64,000 bases of DNA from Candidatus Hydrogenedentota bacterium. Lineage in GTDB: Bacteria; Hydrogenedentota; Hydrogenedentia; Hydrogenedentales; SLHB01. Shown in pieces: positions 1-8,369 of this stretch (position 1 is the stretch's first letter; each line of letters starts with the position of its first letter). The stretch lies in NCBI GenBank assembly GCA_016215105.1, contig JACRLJ010000106.1:29923-93922 (forward strand). Reading direction: 5' to 3'. Position numbers and translations under genes: made by a program. The notes beneath the pieces were generated by a model. That model worked only from the letters and a program-made list of their open reading frames with translations, had not been told where the DNA came from and ran no database searches.

Positions 1-406
1 CTGTCGAGGTCAGCCCGGTATCGCCCCATACGCCCGAAGCGCCATACTTCACCCAGAGGCCAACCGTCTTGATATTGCTTCCCCCGTCATCCGCCGCATT
101 GGCATAGGCTATGGTCACGGGATTCGCATTGGCGTGCCCCGGAGCCGTCGCTATACCCGGCAGTGGTACCGTCGTGTCATAAATCGCGCTCCCCGCATTG
201 GGGACGAGCAGCCCGGTGTTCTTCTGTATCGCCACGGCGTTCTGCAGCCCGGTAGCCGTGTCCTTGGGAAGCGAAAGCGACTGAGCAGGATCGAATGCGC
301 GCGCCCGGCCGGCGGACAACACCACAGCCGCCAAAATCATCGCGAGAAGAACTCCTGCGCGGCCTGTGAGCAGTCCAGGCCGATACAGCCGGCATTTTCG
401 CCTCAT
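1..406 (-). CDS. Exported protein with Ig-like fold, C-terminus cut by window edge
   Basis: The first 135 codons of a minus-strand gene are visible; the rest lies left of the window. The start is the ATG at 406, with a GGAGG ribosome site nine bases upstream. The product opens with a basic n-region and a hydrophobic stretch (about residues 17-32) ending in a signal-peptidase-like A-R-A site, so it is exported. After a linker, residues from about 75 resemble one strand-rich Ig/fibronectin-like unit (TIAYANAADDGGS, then VGLWVKYGASG), a repeat common in large surface proteins of planctomycete-like bacteria. No catalytic motif is visible. Exact function is unknown. Confidence 0.72.
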   Translation of the reverse strand, partial: MRRKCRLYRPGLLTGRAGVLLAMILAAVVLSAGRARAFDPAQSLSLPKDTATGLQNAVAIQKNTGLLVPNAGSAIYDTTVPLPGIATAPGHANANPVTIAYANAADDGGSNIKTVGLWVKYGASGVWGDTGLTST

Positions 407-451
407 AGTCTCAATCCTCCTCGTCCACAATCTGCGCGCTCACGTCCTAGA

Positions 452-538
452 GGCGCGGCCAGAAAGCCTCCGCTTACCAAGACCCGACAAAAGCGAGCGC
501 CGGTGTTAAACAACTTACAGATGCTTTCTGGCCGCGCC
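452..538. repeat. Perfect 16-bp inverted repeat with 55-nt spacer
   Basis: GGCGCGGCCAGAAAGC (452-467) and its exact reverse complement (523-538) flank a 55-nt spacer, about 50 to 130 nt upstream of the minus-strand gene starting at 406. It could fold in the leader RNA or be a paired protein-binding site. No coding function is seen. Confidence 0.7.
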
Positions 539-571
539 GCGTCAAGTAGCCGGCTTCCTGACCGTACTCCT
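532..571 (-). promoter_or_regulatory. 40-nt upstream element, copy 1
   Basis: This 40-nt block matches 10810-10849 at 32 of 40 positions, including 14 identical bases at one end. On the minus strand it contains TTGACG, a possible -35 box, but no good -10 box follows. It lies about 125 nt upstream of an exported-protein start, and the second copy lies about 147 nt upstream of another exported-protein start. A shared control element is inferred. Confidence 0.4.
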
Positions 572-901
572 AGCGTACCACGAAGTTCGGGCGCGCGCCA
601 GCGCGTAAGTACCTTGTCGACCGCATCGAAACACGGATCGACCGGGCCTCTCACATAGTGAACCGGGAATTACTGCGCAAAGCGCATGCCAGATTATCAG
701 CCCTTCTCCGTCTCGCCCGTCCCACCAGCTTAAATCATTATGAGACAACCCGTTATGGCGCTTCTTAGACTCTGGATGGACAATTTGGCAGGAGGGAGAA
801 TCGGCTCCATTTATCCGGCGTGTCGGTCGTTCCGTCAAGCATTCGTCACCTATGACACGTTCTCACGCGGGGTATGCGATTGAGACCAACGGCGCGAATG
901 C
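572..901. other. Intergenic stretch without a supported gene
   Basis: Open frames here have implausible composition and no ribosome site. I see no RNA gene or terminator. Confidence 0.5.
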
Positions 902-1714
902 CTACTTGCCGTTGGGCGTCCGCTTACCCGGCTGCTCCACTATCGCCCCATACAAGTCCGGACGCCGATCTTTCAGATGGTTGTTGTCCTTGGCCTGGCT
1001 GAGGTCAACATCACAGAAGAGTACCGCAGGCGCCTCGCCTTCGGCCTTGGCGATCACCGCGCCGCTCGGGTCGGTCACGAGCCCCGTACGAGGATGCGCA
1101 AACGCAATGAAGCACTGATTTTCATACGCCCGCGTACGCATCATCGCTTCGTTCAAGTCTCCCGAAAAACCATACGTCGGATTTAGTATCAGCCGCGCTC
1201 CCTGAAGCCGCAGACACCGGGCCGTCTCCGGCCAGCGCCGGTCCGCGCAGATCATAATCCCCACCGGCCCCCAGGGCGTCGGCCACACTGGCAACGCCGA
1301 GCCGCGCGCAAATTGCAGGTCATGCCTCTGCAGATGCGTCTTGTGGTAGATCCCGATTAGCTCCCCGCTCGGACTCCACAATCCCGCCGCGTTCAAGACC
1401 TCACCCTTCTCCAGCGAGGTAAAACCGAAACATACGTGCATTTTCCGGTCTCTGGCCTCATGCGATACGTGACTGATATACGGGCTGGTCTCCAAGTCTT
1501 GCGCGACCGACCGCAAGCGTTCCGGGCTTGATTCCTTATCTGCGGCTGCGTAACCGTCCAGCCAGCACTCCGGCGTGATGAACACATCCGCGCCGCCCTG
1601 CGCCGCGTCGCGAATCAAGCGCAAGAATGTCGCGAAGTTCCCCGCCAAGTCCCATTTGGTCGGCTCGCCACGCATCAGCGCTAGCCGCAACGTCGTTTTC
1701 TGTTCGCTATCCAT
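902..1714 (-). CDS. Carbon-nitrogen hydrolase (nitrilase superfamily)
   Basis: A 270-residue single-domain amidohydrolase, the usual size for the superfamily, which hydrolyses amides, N-carbamoyl compounds or nitriles. The Glu-Lys-Cys triad is readable: E49 in FITPECW, K125 in GIYHKTH and C156 in IMICADRRWPE. The ATG at 1714 is chosen because a GAGG ribosome site stands just upstream. The frame stays open further upstream, but only through a Gly/Thr/Arg tandem-repeat translation, which is not protein-like. There is no signal peptide, so it is cytoplasmic. The substrate cannot be told. The upstream neighbour is divergent, with a 9-bp repeat tract between them. Confidence 0.9.
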   Translation of the reverse strand: MDSEQKTTLRLALMRGEPTKWDLAGNFATFLRLIRDAAQGGADVFITPECWLDGYAAADKESSPERLRSVAQDLETSPYISHVSHEARDRKMHVCFGFTSLEKGEVLNAAGLWSPSGELIGIYHKTHLQRHDLQFARGSALPVWPTPWGPVGIMICADRRWPETARCLRLQGARLILNPTYGFSGDLNEAMMRTRAYENQCFIAFAHPRTGLVTDPSGAVIAKAEGEAPAVLFCDVDLSQAKDNNHLKDRRPDLYGAIVEQPGKRTPNGK

Positions 1715-1810
1715 AGTCCCTCGCTTCATACACGCCAGCAGCGCCCTCTCGAATTCCCCCGCCACCGCCGAATAGTACCACAGTAGCTTCTTAGCCTTCC
1801 TACACCTGCG

Positions 1811-1896
1811 TCCTCCCATCCCTCCCATCCGTCCCATCCCTCCCATCCAACCTGTCCGACCTGTCCGACCTGTCCGACCTGTCCGAACCGTCCGAA
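1811..1896. repeat. 9-bp tandem repeat tract (TCCCATCCN then ACCTGTCCG)
   Basis: About nine units with period 9 in two blocks: four pyrimidine-rich TCCCATCC-type units and then five ACCTGTCCG-type units. It lies between divergent genes. Two other tracts in the window (16710-16772 and 30986-31137) have the same period and a similar composition. Confidence 0.85.
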
Positions 1897-1964
1897 AAAC
1901 ACCCACCACCACATCTCTGTTATAATGGCCCCGGCAACGTCTGCAACAGAGGTGACACCATATC

Positions 1965-3539
1965 ATGATCGAGTTCAACTGCCCCGCGTGCGGAAACCCG
2001 TTCCGCGTTCAACCGGACGTGGCGGGGCGGCACGGTTGGTGCAAGATATGTCACGGTTTTATCCTCGTCCCTACCCTCAATACCGACGGAAGTTCAAAGC
2101 CGGTCACGATCGAGGACCGCGAACACCGCCTCGAACTCTTGCTTCGCGAAGCTGCCACGCGCTACGAACGTCTCACCATCAAAATCGCGCTCATCGCAAG
2201 GAAATACCGCGAATCAAGAGAAAAAGCGGCCAAAGCCGATGCCATCCAAACCGAACTAACCGAAACAAAGACGCGCTATGCCGAAGTCGAAAGCATTCTC
2301 GGACGTCAAACCGCGGACTTGCGCGACGCGGTACTGGCGCTGAGGAGGGCCTCCAGCGAACTAGACCGCCTATCGCTCGCGGCAAGAACTTCGAGCGAGA
2401 CGGAATCGGGTCAGTCCGGGACGCAACCGCGCACGCCTTATCATTCTGACGTATCGAAGGTCGGTCCAGAGGCGGCGCCAGTCGTGACGGCCAGTGAATC
2501 CCGTCTTCACGAGGAACTCGCACAGATCGCCACAGAGCTTTCGCGAGTTACCAACGGCAGAGCGGAAAGCGCTTCCGCACTGCGAGACATCGAAACTCAA
2601 TTGGGCGCCGCTCAACGCCAATACGAATCGCTGTTCGCGAACCTGGATGAGAAATCACGCGCATTGGGTGCCGCGGAAGCGTCCGCCAAGACGGCAAGAC
2701 ACGACCTCGAGCGGATCAACGGCGAACTCCAAACTGCGAGAAGCGCCCAACTCGCCTTGGAGGAACGTCTCATCGTTCTCGAACGCGAGGCGGCCCAAGC
2801 TGCGGCCTTGGAACGAGAGCGGATTTCCCTCTGCAACCGCCTCGAGCAATCGGACGCCCAACTCCAGAAACTCCGCGAAGAACTCACCAGCGTCGCGCTT
2901 CATTCCGAGAACGCATCGTCCCGCGCAGCTCAGGCGGCCCTCGACCTGGATCGACTTCACACTGACGCCCAGGAAGCCCGTGCCGCGCGCGCAACCGCCG
3001 AATTGGCCCTGCGCGACGCGCTCGTGCGCGCCGAACGCGCCGAGGCGCAACTCCCCCCACTCTCCGCCGAAATCCAGGAATTGAGACTGCGGGCCGGCCA
3101 AGCGCAAAATCTGGAAGACCAGTTGCGATCCGCAAATCTGCGGATGACCGAACTCGAGTCGCTCTTGGCGCGGCTGACTCCCGACCTGTCCGCCGCGTCA
3201 CAAGCCCTCGGCGCCTATGAGTCCCGAGCGGAGCAAACCGCACGCGATCTCGAACGCCTCAAGGCAGAGCTCGATAGTGAACGCCAGGCCAAGCTACACG
3301 CGGAAGCCGCGCTTCAGAGCCCGGCGATGAACAACTCCGCAAGAAAACATGCCTTCGCCGACCCGGACGTAATCACACGCGAAGCCGACTCTCTCACCGG
3401 CTTCACCGACGAGAACCTGGATTTGGATAACGGGGAGTTGACCTTAGTTCCGGAAATCCTCGATGATACGGATGCTGAGCAATCGGAAATGGTCAATGTC
3501 TTGCTTCGCTTCCTCGAACCCGAAGAACGAGAACGATAA
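1965..3539 (+). CDS. Zinc-ribbon protein with long coiled coil
   Basis: A 524-residue protein. Residues 6-29 form a zinc ribbon with two CxxC knuckles (C6/C9 and C26/C29), of the type found at the N-terminus of many planctomycete-like proteins. From about residue 45 to 450 the sequence is almost entirely charged heptad repeats rich in Ala, Glu, Arg and Leu: a very long coiled coil. The tail is acidic. No signal peptide or membrane span is seen, so a cytoplasmic scaffold or structural role is inferred. The ATG at 1965 follows a GAGGTGA ribosome site. The next gene starts 12 nt downstream and carries its own zinc ribbon, so the two are probably co-transcribed. Confidence 0.82.
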   Translation: MIEFNCPACGNPFRVQPDVAGRHGWCKICHGFILVPTLNTDGSSKPVTIEDREHRLELLLREAATRYERLTIKIALIARKYRESREKAAKADAIQTELTETKTRYAEVESILGRQTADLRDAVLALRRASSELDRLSLAARTSSETESGQSGTQPRTPYHSDVSKVGPEAAPVVTASESRLHEELAQIATELSRVTNGRAESASALRDIETQLGAAQRQYESLFANLDEKSRALGAAEASAKTARHDLERINGELQTARSAQLALEERLIVLEREAAQAAALERERISLCNRLEQSDAQLQKLREELTSVALHSENASSRAAQAALDLDRLHTDAQEARAARATAELALRDALVRAERAEAQLPPLSAEIQELRLRAGQAQNLEDQLRSANLRMTELESLLARLTPDLSAASQALGAYESRAEQTARDLERLKAELDSERQAKLHAEAALQSPAMNNSARKHAFADPDVITREADSLTGFTDENLDLDNGELTLVPEILDDTDAEQSEMVNVLLRFLEPEERER

Positions 3540-3551
3540 GAAGGAAACTCG

Positions 3552-4244
3552 ATGCGCAAGTTAGTTGTGACGTGCCAGTGCGGTCAGCGCATGCAAGTGC
3601 CCCGTTCCGCTGTAGGGAAGACCGGCATGTGCCCCACCTGTGGCCAAACCGTGGTCATCACTACGGACAACACCCGGCCGGTCACCCCGACCCTCCAGGG
3701 ACGCCTCTTTGGTCTCAAGAACACTTCATGGTGGCGTGGCGCCTCCGAACCTCCCGAGGACGCCAAGCGGCGTTTCGGACAAGCTGTGGACTTGTACTGT
3801 ACGCAGCGTTACGCGGAGGCCTTGGCCATCTTCAACTCGCTGGCGAAACAGTTTCCCGGCAACCCCGATATCGAGAACGGCCGCGCGCAGTGCATCGCGG
3901 CGCTGAAACGCCCCCCCGCCCTCGCGCTCGAGCACAAGTCCGGGTCGAACACCCCCGCCAAACTCGACGAAACCACCGTCAAGGATATCGTCCTCGACAA
4001 ACTCATTCGCGGCTCCAGCGAGTCCGTCCAGCTCCAAGCCGCCGAACTCGCGTGCCGCATGCTCGGACTCTTCGGCAAGAACGGGCACCTCACGCCAGAA
4101 GAATTGCGCCAAGCCGTCAATGAAGCCAAGAACAACTCTCAATCCGCCCCAAGCGCCGACTCATCCCCCGGTCCAGCGGAGAGCCCGGTCGAAACCGCCA
4201 ACGAAGAGGGTGGAACCAAACCACAAGACCCGGCGTGGACCTGA
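3552..4244 (+). CDS. Zinc-ribbon/TPR-like protein
   Basis: A 230-residue protein with an N-terminal zinc ribbon (C8, C10, C27, C30). Around residues 75-120 lies a helical repeat that reads like one TPR-type unit (RYAEALAIFNSLAKQFPGNP). The C-terminal third is a Pro/Ser/Glu-rich disordered tail. An AAGGAAA ribosome site precedes the ATG. It follows the coiled-coil zinc-ribbon protein by 12 nt, so they likely form a pair. It may mediate protein contacts; no enzymatic motif is visible. Confidence 0.78.
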   Translation: MRKLVVTCQCGQRMQVPRSAVGKTGMCPTCGQTVVITTDNTRPVTPTLQGRLFGLKNTSWWRGASEPPEDAKRRFGQAVDLYCTQRYAEALAIFNSLAKQFPGNPDIENGRAQCIAALKRPPALALEHKSGSNTPAKLDETTVKDIVLDKLIRGSSESVQLQAAELACRMLGLFGKNGHLTPEELRQAVNEAKNNSQSAPSADSSPGPAESPVETANEEGGTKPQDPAWT

Positions 4245-4400
4245 CCTGCCCGCAAGTTGAGCTGCCCGCGTTTGATAGGGTGAATTCCTCTTCATCTTCA
4301 ATCCGTACTATTCATCTCCGGCATTGCGCATTCTCGTCGCGATTCTTCTCTTTTCAATCTGTGAAAATCTGTGTAATCTGTGGACCACCTCTTAGTTCTC

Positions 4401-4423
4401 GTTCCCAAGTTGTACTTGGGAAC
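4401..4423. repeat. Dispersed hairpin GTTCCCAAGT-TGT-ACTTGGGAAC
   Basis: A perfect 10-bp stem with a 3-base loop. Palindromes of this GTTCCCA type are dispersed in many bacterial genomes. A decayed relative lies at 10904-10933. The preceding 4340-4380 is a simple repeat-like phrase around AATCTGTG. Confidence 0.75.
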
Positions 4424-4446
4424 GCACTTTGCGTAGGTCTCGCCCC

Positions 4447-5453
4447 ATGACCACCCCCGCGCTCCGCATCGCCATCGACGCCAGTTGCGCCATGGAAACC
4501 CCCATGACCGGCGTAGGCTACGCCGCGCTCAATCTCCTGCGCGCCCTCTGCCGCAGCCCTCACGGATTCGATCTCAGATTGTTCGGCACGCCGGACCGAT
4601 CAACCCAGAACGCGCTCGACGATCTCCGTCCCCACTTTTCTACCTGGTACATTCGCCAAAACGCGCGCCAGCTCAAATACTTCCTTTGGCCCAGCCTGAA
4701 CTGGCCGCCCATCGAATGGTTCTGCGGCGGCGTAGACATCGCCCACAACCTGTTTCACCAACTCCCCGCCGCGCGCAACGCCCGCCGCATCGTCACGATC
4801 CACGATCTCTCATTCCTGTTCATGCCCGAGGTACACACGAAGCACAACGTCCAGAAGCAAACTCGCCTGGTCCGTCACGGCGCGCGCCATGCCGACGCCA
4901 TTGTCGCCGTCTCGGAACAGTGCCGCCACGAAATTATCGACACGCTGGGCGTCCCGGAAGATCGTGTGTACGTCGTAAGAAACGCCGTGGACCACACCGA
5001 ATTCGCCGGCGCCCTCGATACCCCGCGGACCGAATCACTCAAGAAGCAACTTGGCCTCACCCACGAATACCTCATCCACCTTGGCACGCTCGAACCGCGC
5101 AAGAACATCCCCCAACTCCTGCGCGCATACAACCGCCTCCGCGCGAAAATCGCCGACTGCCCCCAACTCCTCCTCGTCGGAAAACGCGGCTGGCTCTACT
5201 CGAAGCCATGGCTGCGGGTACGCCGGTAATCTGCTCCGACATCCCCGTCCTCCGCGAAGTCGCCGGTGATACTGCCACCTACGCAAATCCAAAAGACGAC
5301 GATGACCTCTATGCCGGTCTGGAAACCGCCATCCTCGAACCCGCCGCTGCCCGTGCCCGCGCGCAAACCGCCCTCGCCCGAGCCAAGTCCTTCACGTGGG
5401 ACAACAGCGCAGACGCGTTGGCCCGCCTATATCGAACTCTCGTCTCAAAATAG
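4447..5453 (+). pseudogene. GT4-type glycosyltransferase with internal deletion and frameshift
   Basis: The first frame (4447-5229) encodes about 260 residues of a GT4 (GT-B fold) glycosyltransferase: an N-terminal MTGVGYAALNLL loop, then the C-terminal nucleotide-sugar domain opening at HLGTLEPRKNI. It stops right after LLLVGKRGWLY. A second frame, from about 5205 to 5453, resumes with LLEAMAAGTPVICSDIP, which in intact members lies some 60 residues later. The missing part normally holds the donor-binding E-x7-E region. A CTAC microhomology sits at the junction. As sequenced the gene cannot make an active enzyme. The likely role was glycan or O-antigen sugar transfer. An assembly error is an alternative explanation. 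Confidence 0.82.
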
Positions 5454-5482
5454 CCGCGTACCCCCGAAACGTATCATCGGCG

Positions 5483-5905
5483 CTATTTGACGCTCTTCTT
5501 GAGCGCGGCCTGGGCCTTCTTCGCGTCGTCGGCGCTGTCGAACGCAAAATACACCACGCACCGCTTGCCCAACGCCGCCGCTGAAATCCCCCGAACATTG
5601 ATCCCGGCGTCGGCCAGCGCTCGCGTGATCTTGGCGCCCAACCCCGGCTTGTCGGGCCCTTCAAGACGCAACGACTGCAGGCTCGCGGCCTTCGCCAATC
5701 CCGCGGCGGCCGCGGCTTTGGTTTGTTTTGCGCCCTTCAGAGGAGCGACAAACGCGACACCCGTTCCCGGTTGAGCGCGCCGTGCTATCACAAATTCGAG
5801 TTCCGCGCCCGCCGCCGCCAACGCCTCAAGCTTGCCGGCCAACCCGCCAGGCCGGTCTTCAATCGTCCCCGCCCATACATCCACCTTCTGAATCGTGTAC
5901 GCCAT
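5483..5905 (-). CDS. Tandem ACT-domain protein
   Basis: A 140-residue protein made of two ACT-like units (about residues 1-68 and 73-140). The second has the clear signature LEGPDKPGLGAKITRALADAGINVRG, shown here only in outline as GPDKPGLGAKIT then AGINVRG. ACT domains bind amino acids and control metabolic enzymes or transcription. This one is stand-alone, with no catalytic partner, so a small regulatory or ligand-sensing role is inferred. The ATG at 5905 has a GGAGG ribosome site. It converges on the broken glycosyltransferase. The first unit is the less conserved of the two. Confidence 0.82.
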   Translation of the reverse strand: MAYTIQKVDVWAGTIEDRPGGLAGKLEALAAAGAELEFVIARRAQPGTGVAFVAPLKGAKQTKAAAAAGLAKAASLQSLRLEGPDKPGLGAKITRALADAGINVRGISAAALGKRCVVYFAFDSADDAKKAQAALKKSVK

Positions 5906-6281
5906 GGCCTTTCCTCCTCTGTTGTGCCGTTCGGTGCTCCAACAAGAACACCGGTACGTACCCGGCGCCGCCGTTAGCGGACCGGCGACCCGGATAGCGT
6001 CACATCGCGCTACGCATCGATAGTATTATACGCCTCCTGAACGCTACCGATGCGATCAATCAGCACAGGCAAGTCCCAAGGGACGCCAGGATAGTAGCCC
6101 CCAAGCTCACGGATATCCCCACAATTGCGTCCCCGCATTTTCTGTTGCATCTAGCCAGCGCGCGGTTCTACTCTTGATCTGCGGGGGATTCCGCGCCACG
6201 CCCCGCGAAAACCCAACGCTAGAGAAATGACTCCTTCCCGAGCGCAACTCTGGGGACGAGGAGAACAACGAAATCGGCCGC
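5906..6281. other. Divergent intergenic region
   Basis: About 375 nt between divergent genes. I see no repeat of the families found elsewhere and no convincing promoter hexamers. Confidence 0.4.
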
Positions 6282-8066
6282 ATGCGCCTGGCGTCAGAAC
6301 AAAGACAGTGGAGAAGCCCCTTGCTCAGAGCTGTAATACTTGTGATTGCACTTACAACGCTTGGACTGACTCCGGGCAGCGCGCGGGCCGGCAGCGCCGA
6401 GGGCAATGGTCAACAACTATTCCGCGAGACAGGAACCGATAAGGCCGAGAGTTTTGCGGCGGTGTCCCCCGTTCACACATTCGATGTGATGAATTCCGGC
6501 GCGTCCTATCAGATGCTGACGTTTGAGGCGAGCGCCAGCGCGATACTCTCTCCCAGCATCGTCCGCAATGCTCCAGGCGAGCGCAAGACGGTGCAGATGA
6601 CTATCGGACCCGGCGTCGAGTCGTTCGACCTGCGCTACGCGGTTTCGGTATCCACGACTCCGTTCGGCGCGCACACAAACCGTTACCGCGCCTACTGCGA
6701 AGGCGAAACCTCTATGTGCGTCCCCGTCGCGCAAGATCTTTACGCCGCTATCCAAGCGCGGGCGGAATCCATCTGCAAGGAGTCCAAAGAACTCGTCACG
6801 GACAAAGACATGCCCGCCGGCACGCACATCTACACACCCGGTCCAGCATACAGGGCCGCCGGCCTATTCGCCCGGGACTTTCTCTATCAACTGGAAGGCT
6901 CGTACCGCGACACCGTCACGGCCGACGAGGTAAAGCGCGCCGTGGATTACCTTACACTCAAACAACTCGCAGAGAACCGGAAAGTTGGCCCCTACACCTA
7001 CCCGAAGGGCGCTATCCCGGATCACGTGTATCCCGACGGGCGCTATTGCTGGGGACCGGGGCTGTTCTACGGTAATGACACGGCCCATTTCAATCGTCCT
7101 TCGATGGACGAGGCCATGTGCTACATCCTGCTGGCGTGGCATTATGGTTACAGGGCCGCTTGGGACAACGCATGGCAGGCGTGGTTTAATTCGAAGCCGG
7201 AGCGCTTCACGAATGCTTGGAACAGTGTGCCACGAAACCCCAAGACGGGTCTCGTAACGCAATGGACGACGCCCGGCCATATCGGCGCCAACGGTGTCAC
7301 GGAAACCACCGGGGCCTGTGTGATGTGGGGATTCCACGACTCCTACGCTTTCGGAGGCGATGACATGGGGACCTCGGTCTTGGCCTGCAACGCCGCTCGA
7401 GCCCTGGCGGACATGCATGATCACGTTTCCGATTCCGCATCCGCAAAGACGTGGGACCTCGCGGCCACATCCATGCGTGACGCGATTCGGACGCAGTTCA
7501 ACCCTGCCGGATACCTCCCGTGGGGCGTCGGACCAGCGGCGCCGACGATGGCGTCTCCGGACGTCACGGGCTACGCAGTCTGGTCAGGAATACTCTCCGA
7601 CGCACAGGCCGACGCCGCCTCGGATTGGTTTGCAGCGCGCTACAACGCCGACAAGGCGGCGGGTGGCGCCGCCGACCTCTTTCACATGGCGCCTGGGTTT
7701 AGAGGTTCAGTTCGTATGGCCCGCAAAGCCGATGACGTGACGCCCGGCCGCCATGTCTGGCCAGACATGTCCCCTCCGCATTGGGAGAACCTCGCCTACG
7801 GCTACAACGCCTACCAGGACGGAGGCTATTGGTACTACAGAAGTCTCGGAATCGCGGCGGCGCTCTGGCGCAAGCATCCAATAGAAGCCAAGGAGTGGGT
7901 GGAAAACACCTATGCCGACATAACGACCGCGGACGAAAACCACCCCTACGAACGCATCGACGGCGCCAAGCCGGTCAACAACCGCTACAACGCGTCGGTC
8001 GGGCCTGTCCGTGGAATGGGAATGCCCGCAATCGCATATTCCGTGAACGTACACGTTCGCCGCTAA
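6282..8066 (+). CDS. Exported glycosidase-like protein, probable (alpha/alpha)6 barrel
   Basis: A 594-residue protein with a signal peptide (basic start, hydrophobic residues about 17-31, S-A-R-A cleavage site). The mature part has Trp/Tyr/Asp-rich helical repeats. Motifs such as PDGRYCWGPGLFYGND, VTETTGACVMWGFHDSY and HVWPDMSPPHWENLAYGYN match the style of six-hairpin glycosidases. It is therefore likely an exported sugar-active enzyme, but I cannot name a family or the catalytic acids with confidence. The start at 6282 is favoured because it gives a complete signal peptide; the nearest purine-rich site is weak and rather distant. No partner gene is close on the same strand. Confidence 0.72.
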   Translation: MRLASEQRQWRSPLLRAVILVIALTTLGLTPGSARAGSAEGNGQQLFRETGTDKAESFAAVSPVHTFDVMNSGASYQMLTFEASASAILSPSIVRNAPGERKTVQMTIGPGVESFDLRYAVSVSTTPFGAHTNRYRAYCEGETSMCVPVAQDLYAAIQARAESICKESKELVTDKDMPAGTHIYTPGPAYRAAGLFARDFLYQLEGSYRDTVTADEVKRAVDYLTLKQLAENRKVGPYTYPKGAIPDHVYPDGRYCWGPGLFYGNDTAHFNRPSMDEAMCYILLAWHYGYRAAWDNAWQAWFNSKPERFTNAWNSVPRNPKTGLVTQWTTPGHIGANGVTETTGACVMWGFHDSYAFGGDDMGTSVLACNAARALADMHDHVSDSASAKTWDLAATSMRDAIRTQFNPAGYLPWGVGPAAPTMASPDVTGYAVWSGILSDAQADAASDWFAARYNADKAAGGAADLFHMAPGFRGSVRMARKADDVTPGRHVWPDMSPPHWENLAYGYNAYQDGGYWYYRSLGIAAALWRKHPIEAKEWVENTYADITTADENHPYERIDGAKPVNNRYNASVGPVRGMGMPAIAYSVNVHVRR

Positions 8067-8369
8067 CACGAATTCGGCCCCCAACGAAGGCGCGATTGTC
8101 CCGCCACGCCGCGCCAACGCGCGCGCTTGCACTCCCTTGTGCGGTAAACGCGTTCTTGGCCCCATGGAACACGCCCTGGGCCCTATGGTTCGACCCGCAA
8201 GCCCGGGCGTCCCTTCTGCAGGCGCGGCCAGATTCCGCTCTTTGGCTGAAGTACTGGAACACACCAAAAGGATGGCGCAGTGCAAGAAGTATATCCGTAG
8301 TGTCCCAAATGGCGCTCCCGCGCACTTCCCATCTCAGCGAAAACATCCTCGCCGAGAAAGCTGCACCCA
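8067..8369. other. Convergent intergenic region
   Basis: About 300 nt between convergent genes. It holds no supported gene and no hairpin followed by a T-run. The 12-mer GGCGCGGCCAGA at 8221-8232 recurs in the inverted repeat at 452-467. Confidence 0.4.

Noticed and set aside
134..658. 174-codon frame at the left edge
   Set aside because: It is opposite the signal-peptide gene ending at 406 and crosses the inverted repeat; Arg/Ser/Pro composition is not protein-like.
1715..1978. N-terminal extension of the carbon-nitrogen hydrolase
   Set aside because: It reads through the tandem repeat (Gly-Arg-Thr and Gly-Gly-Met units) and the better ribosome site favours the ATG at 1714.
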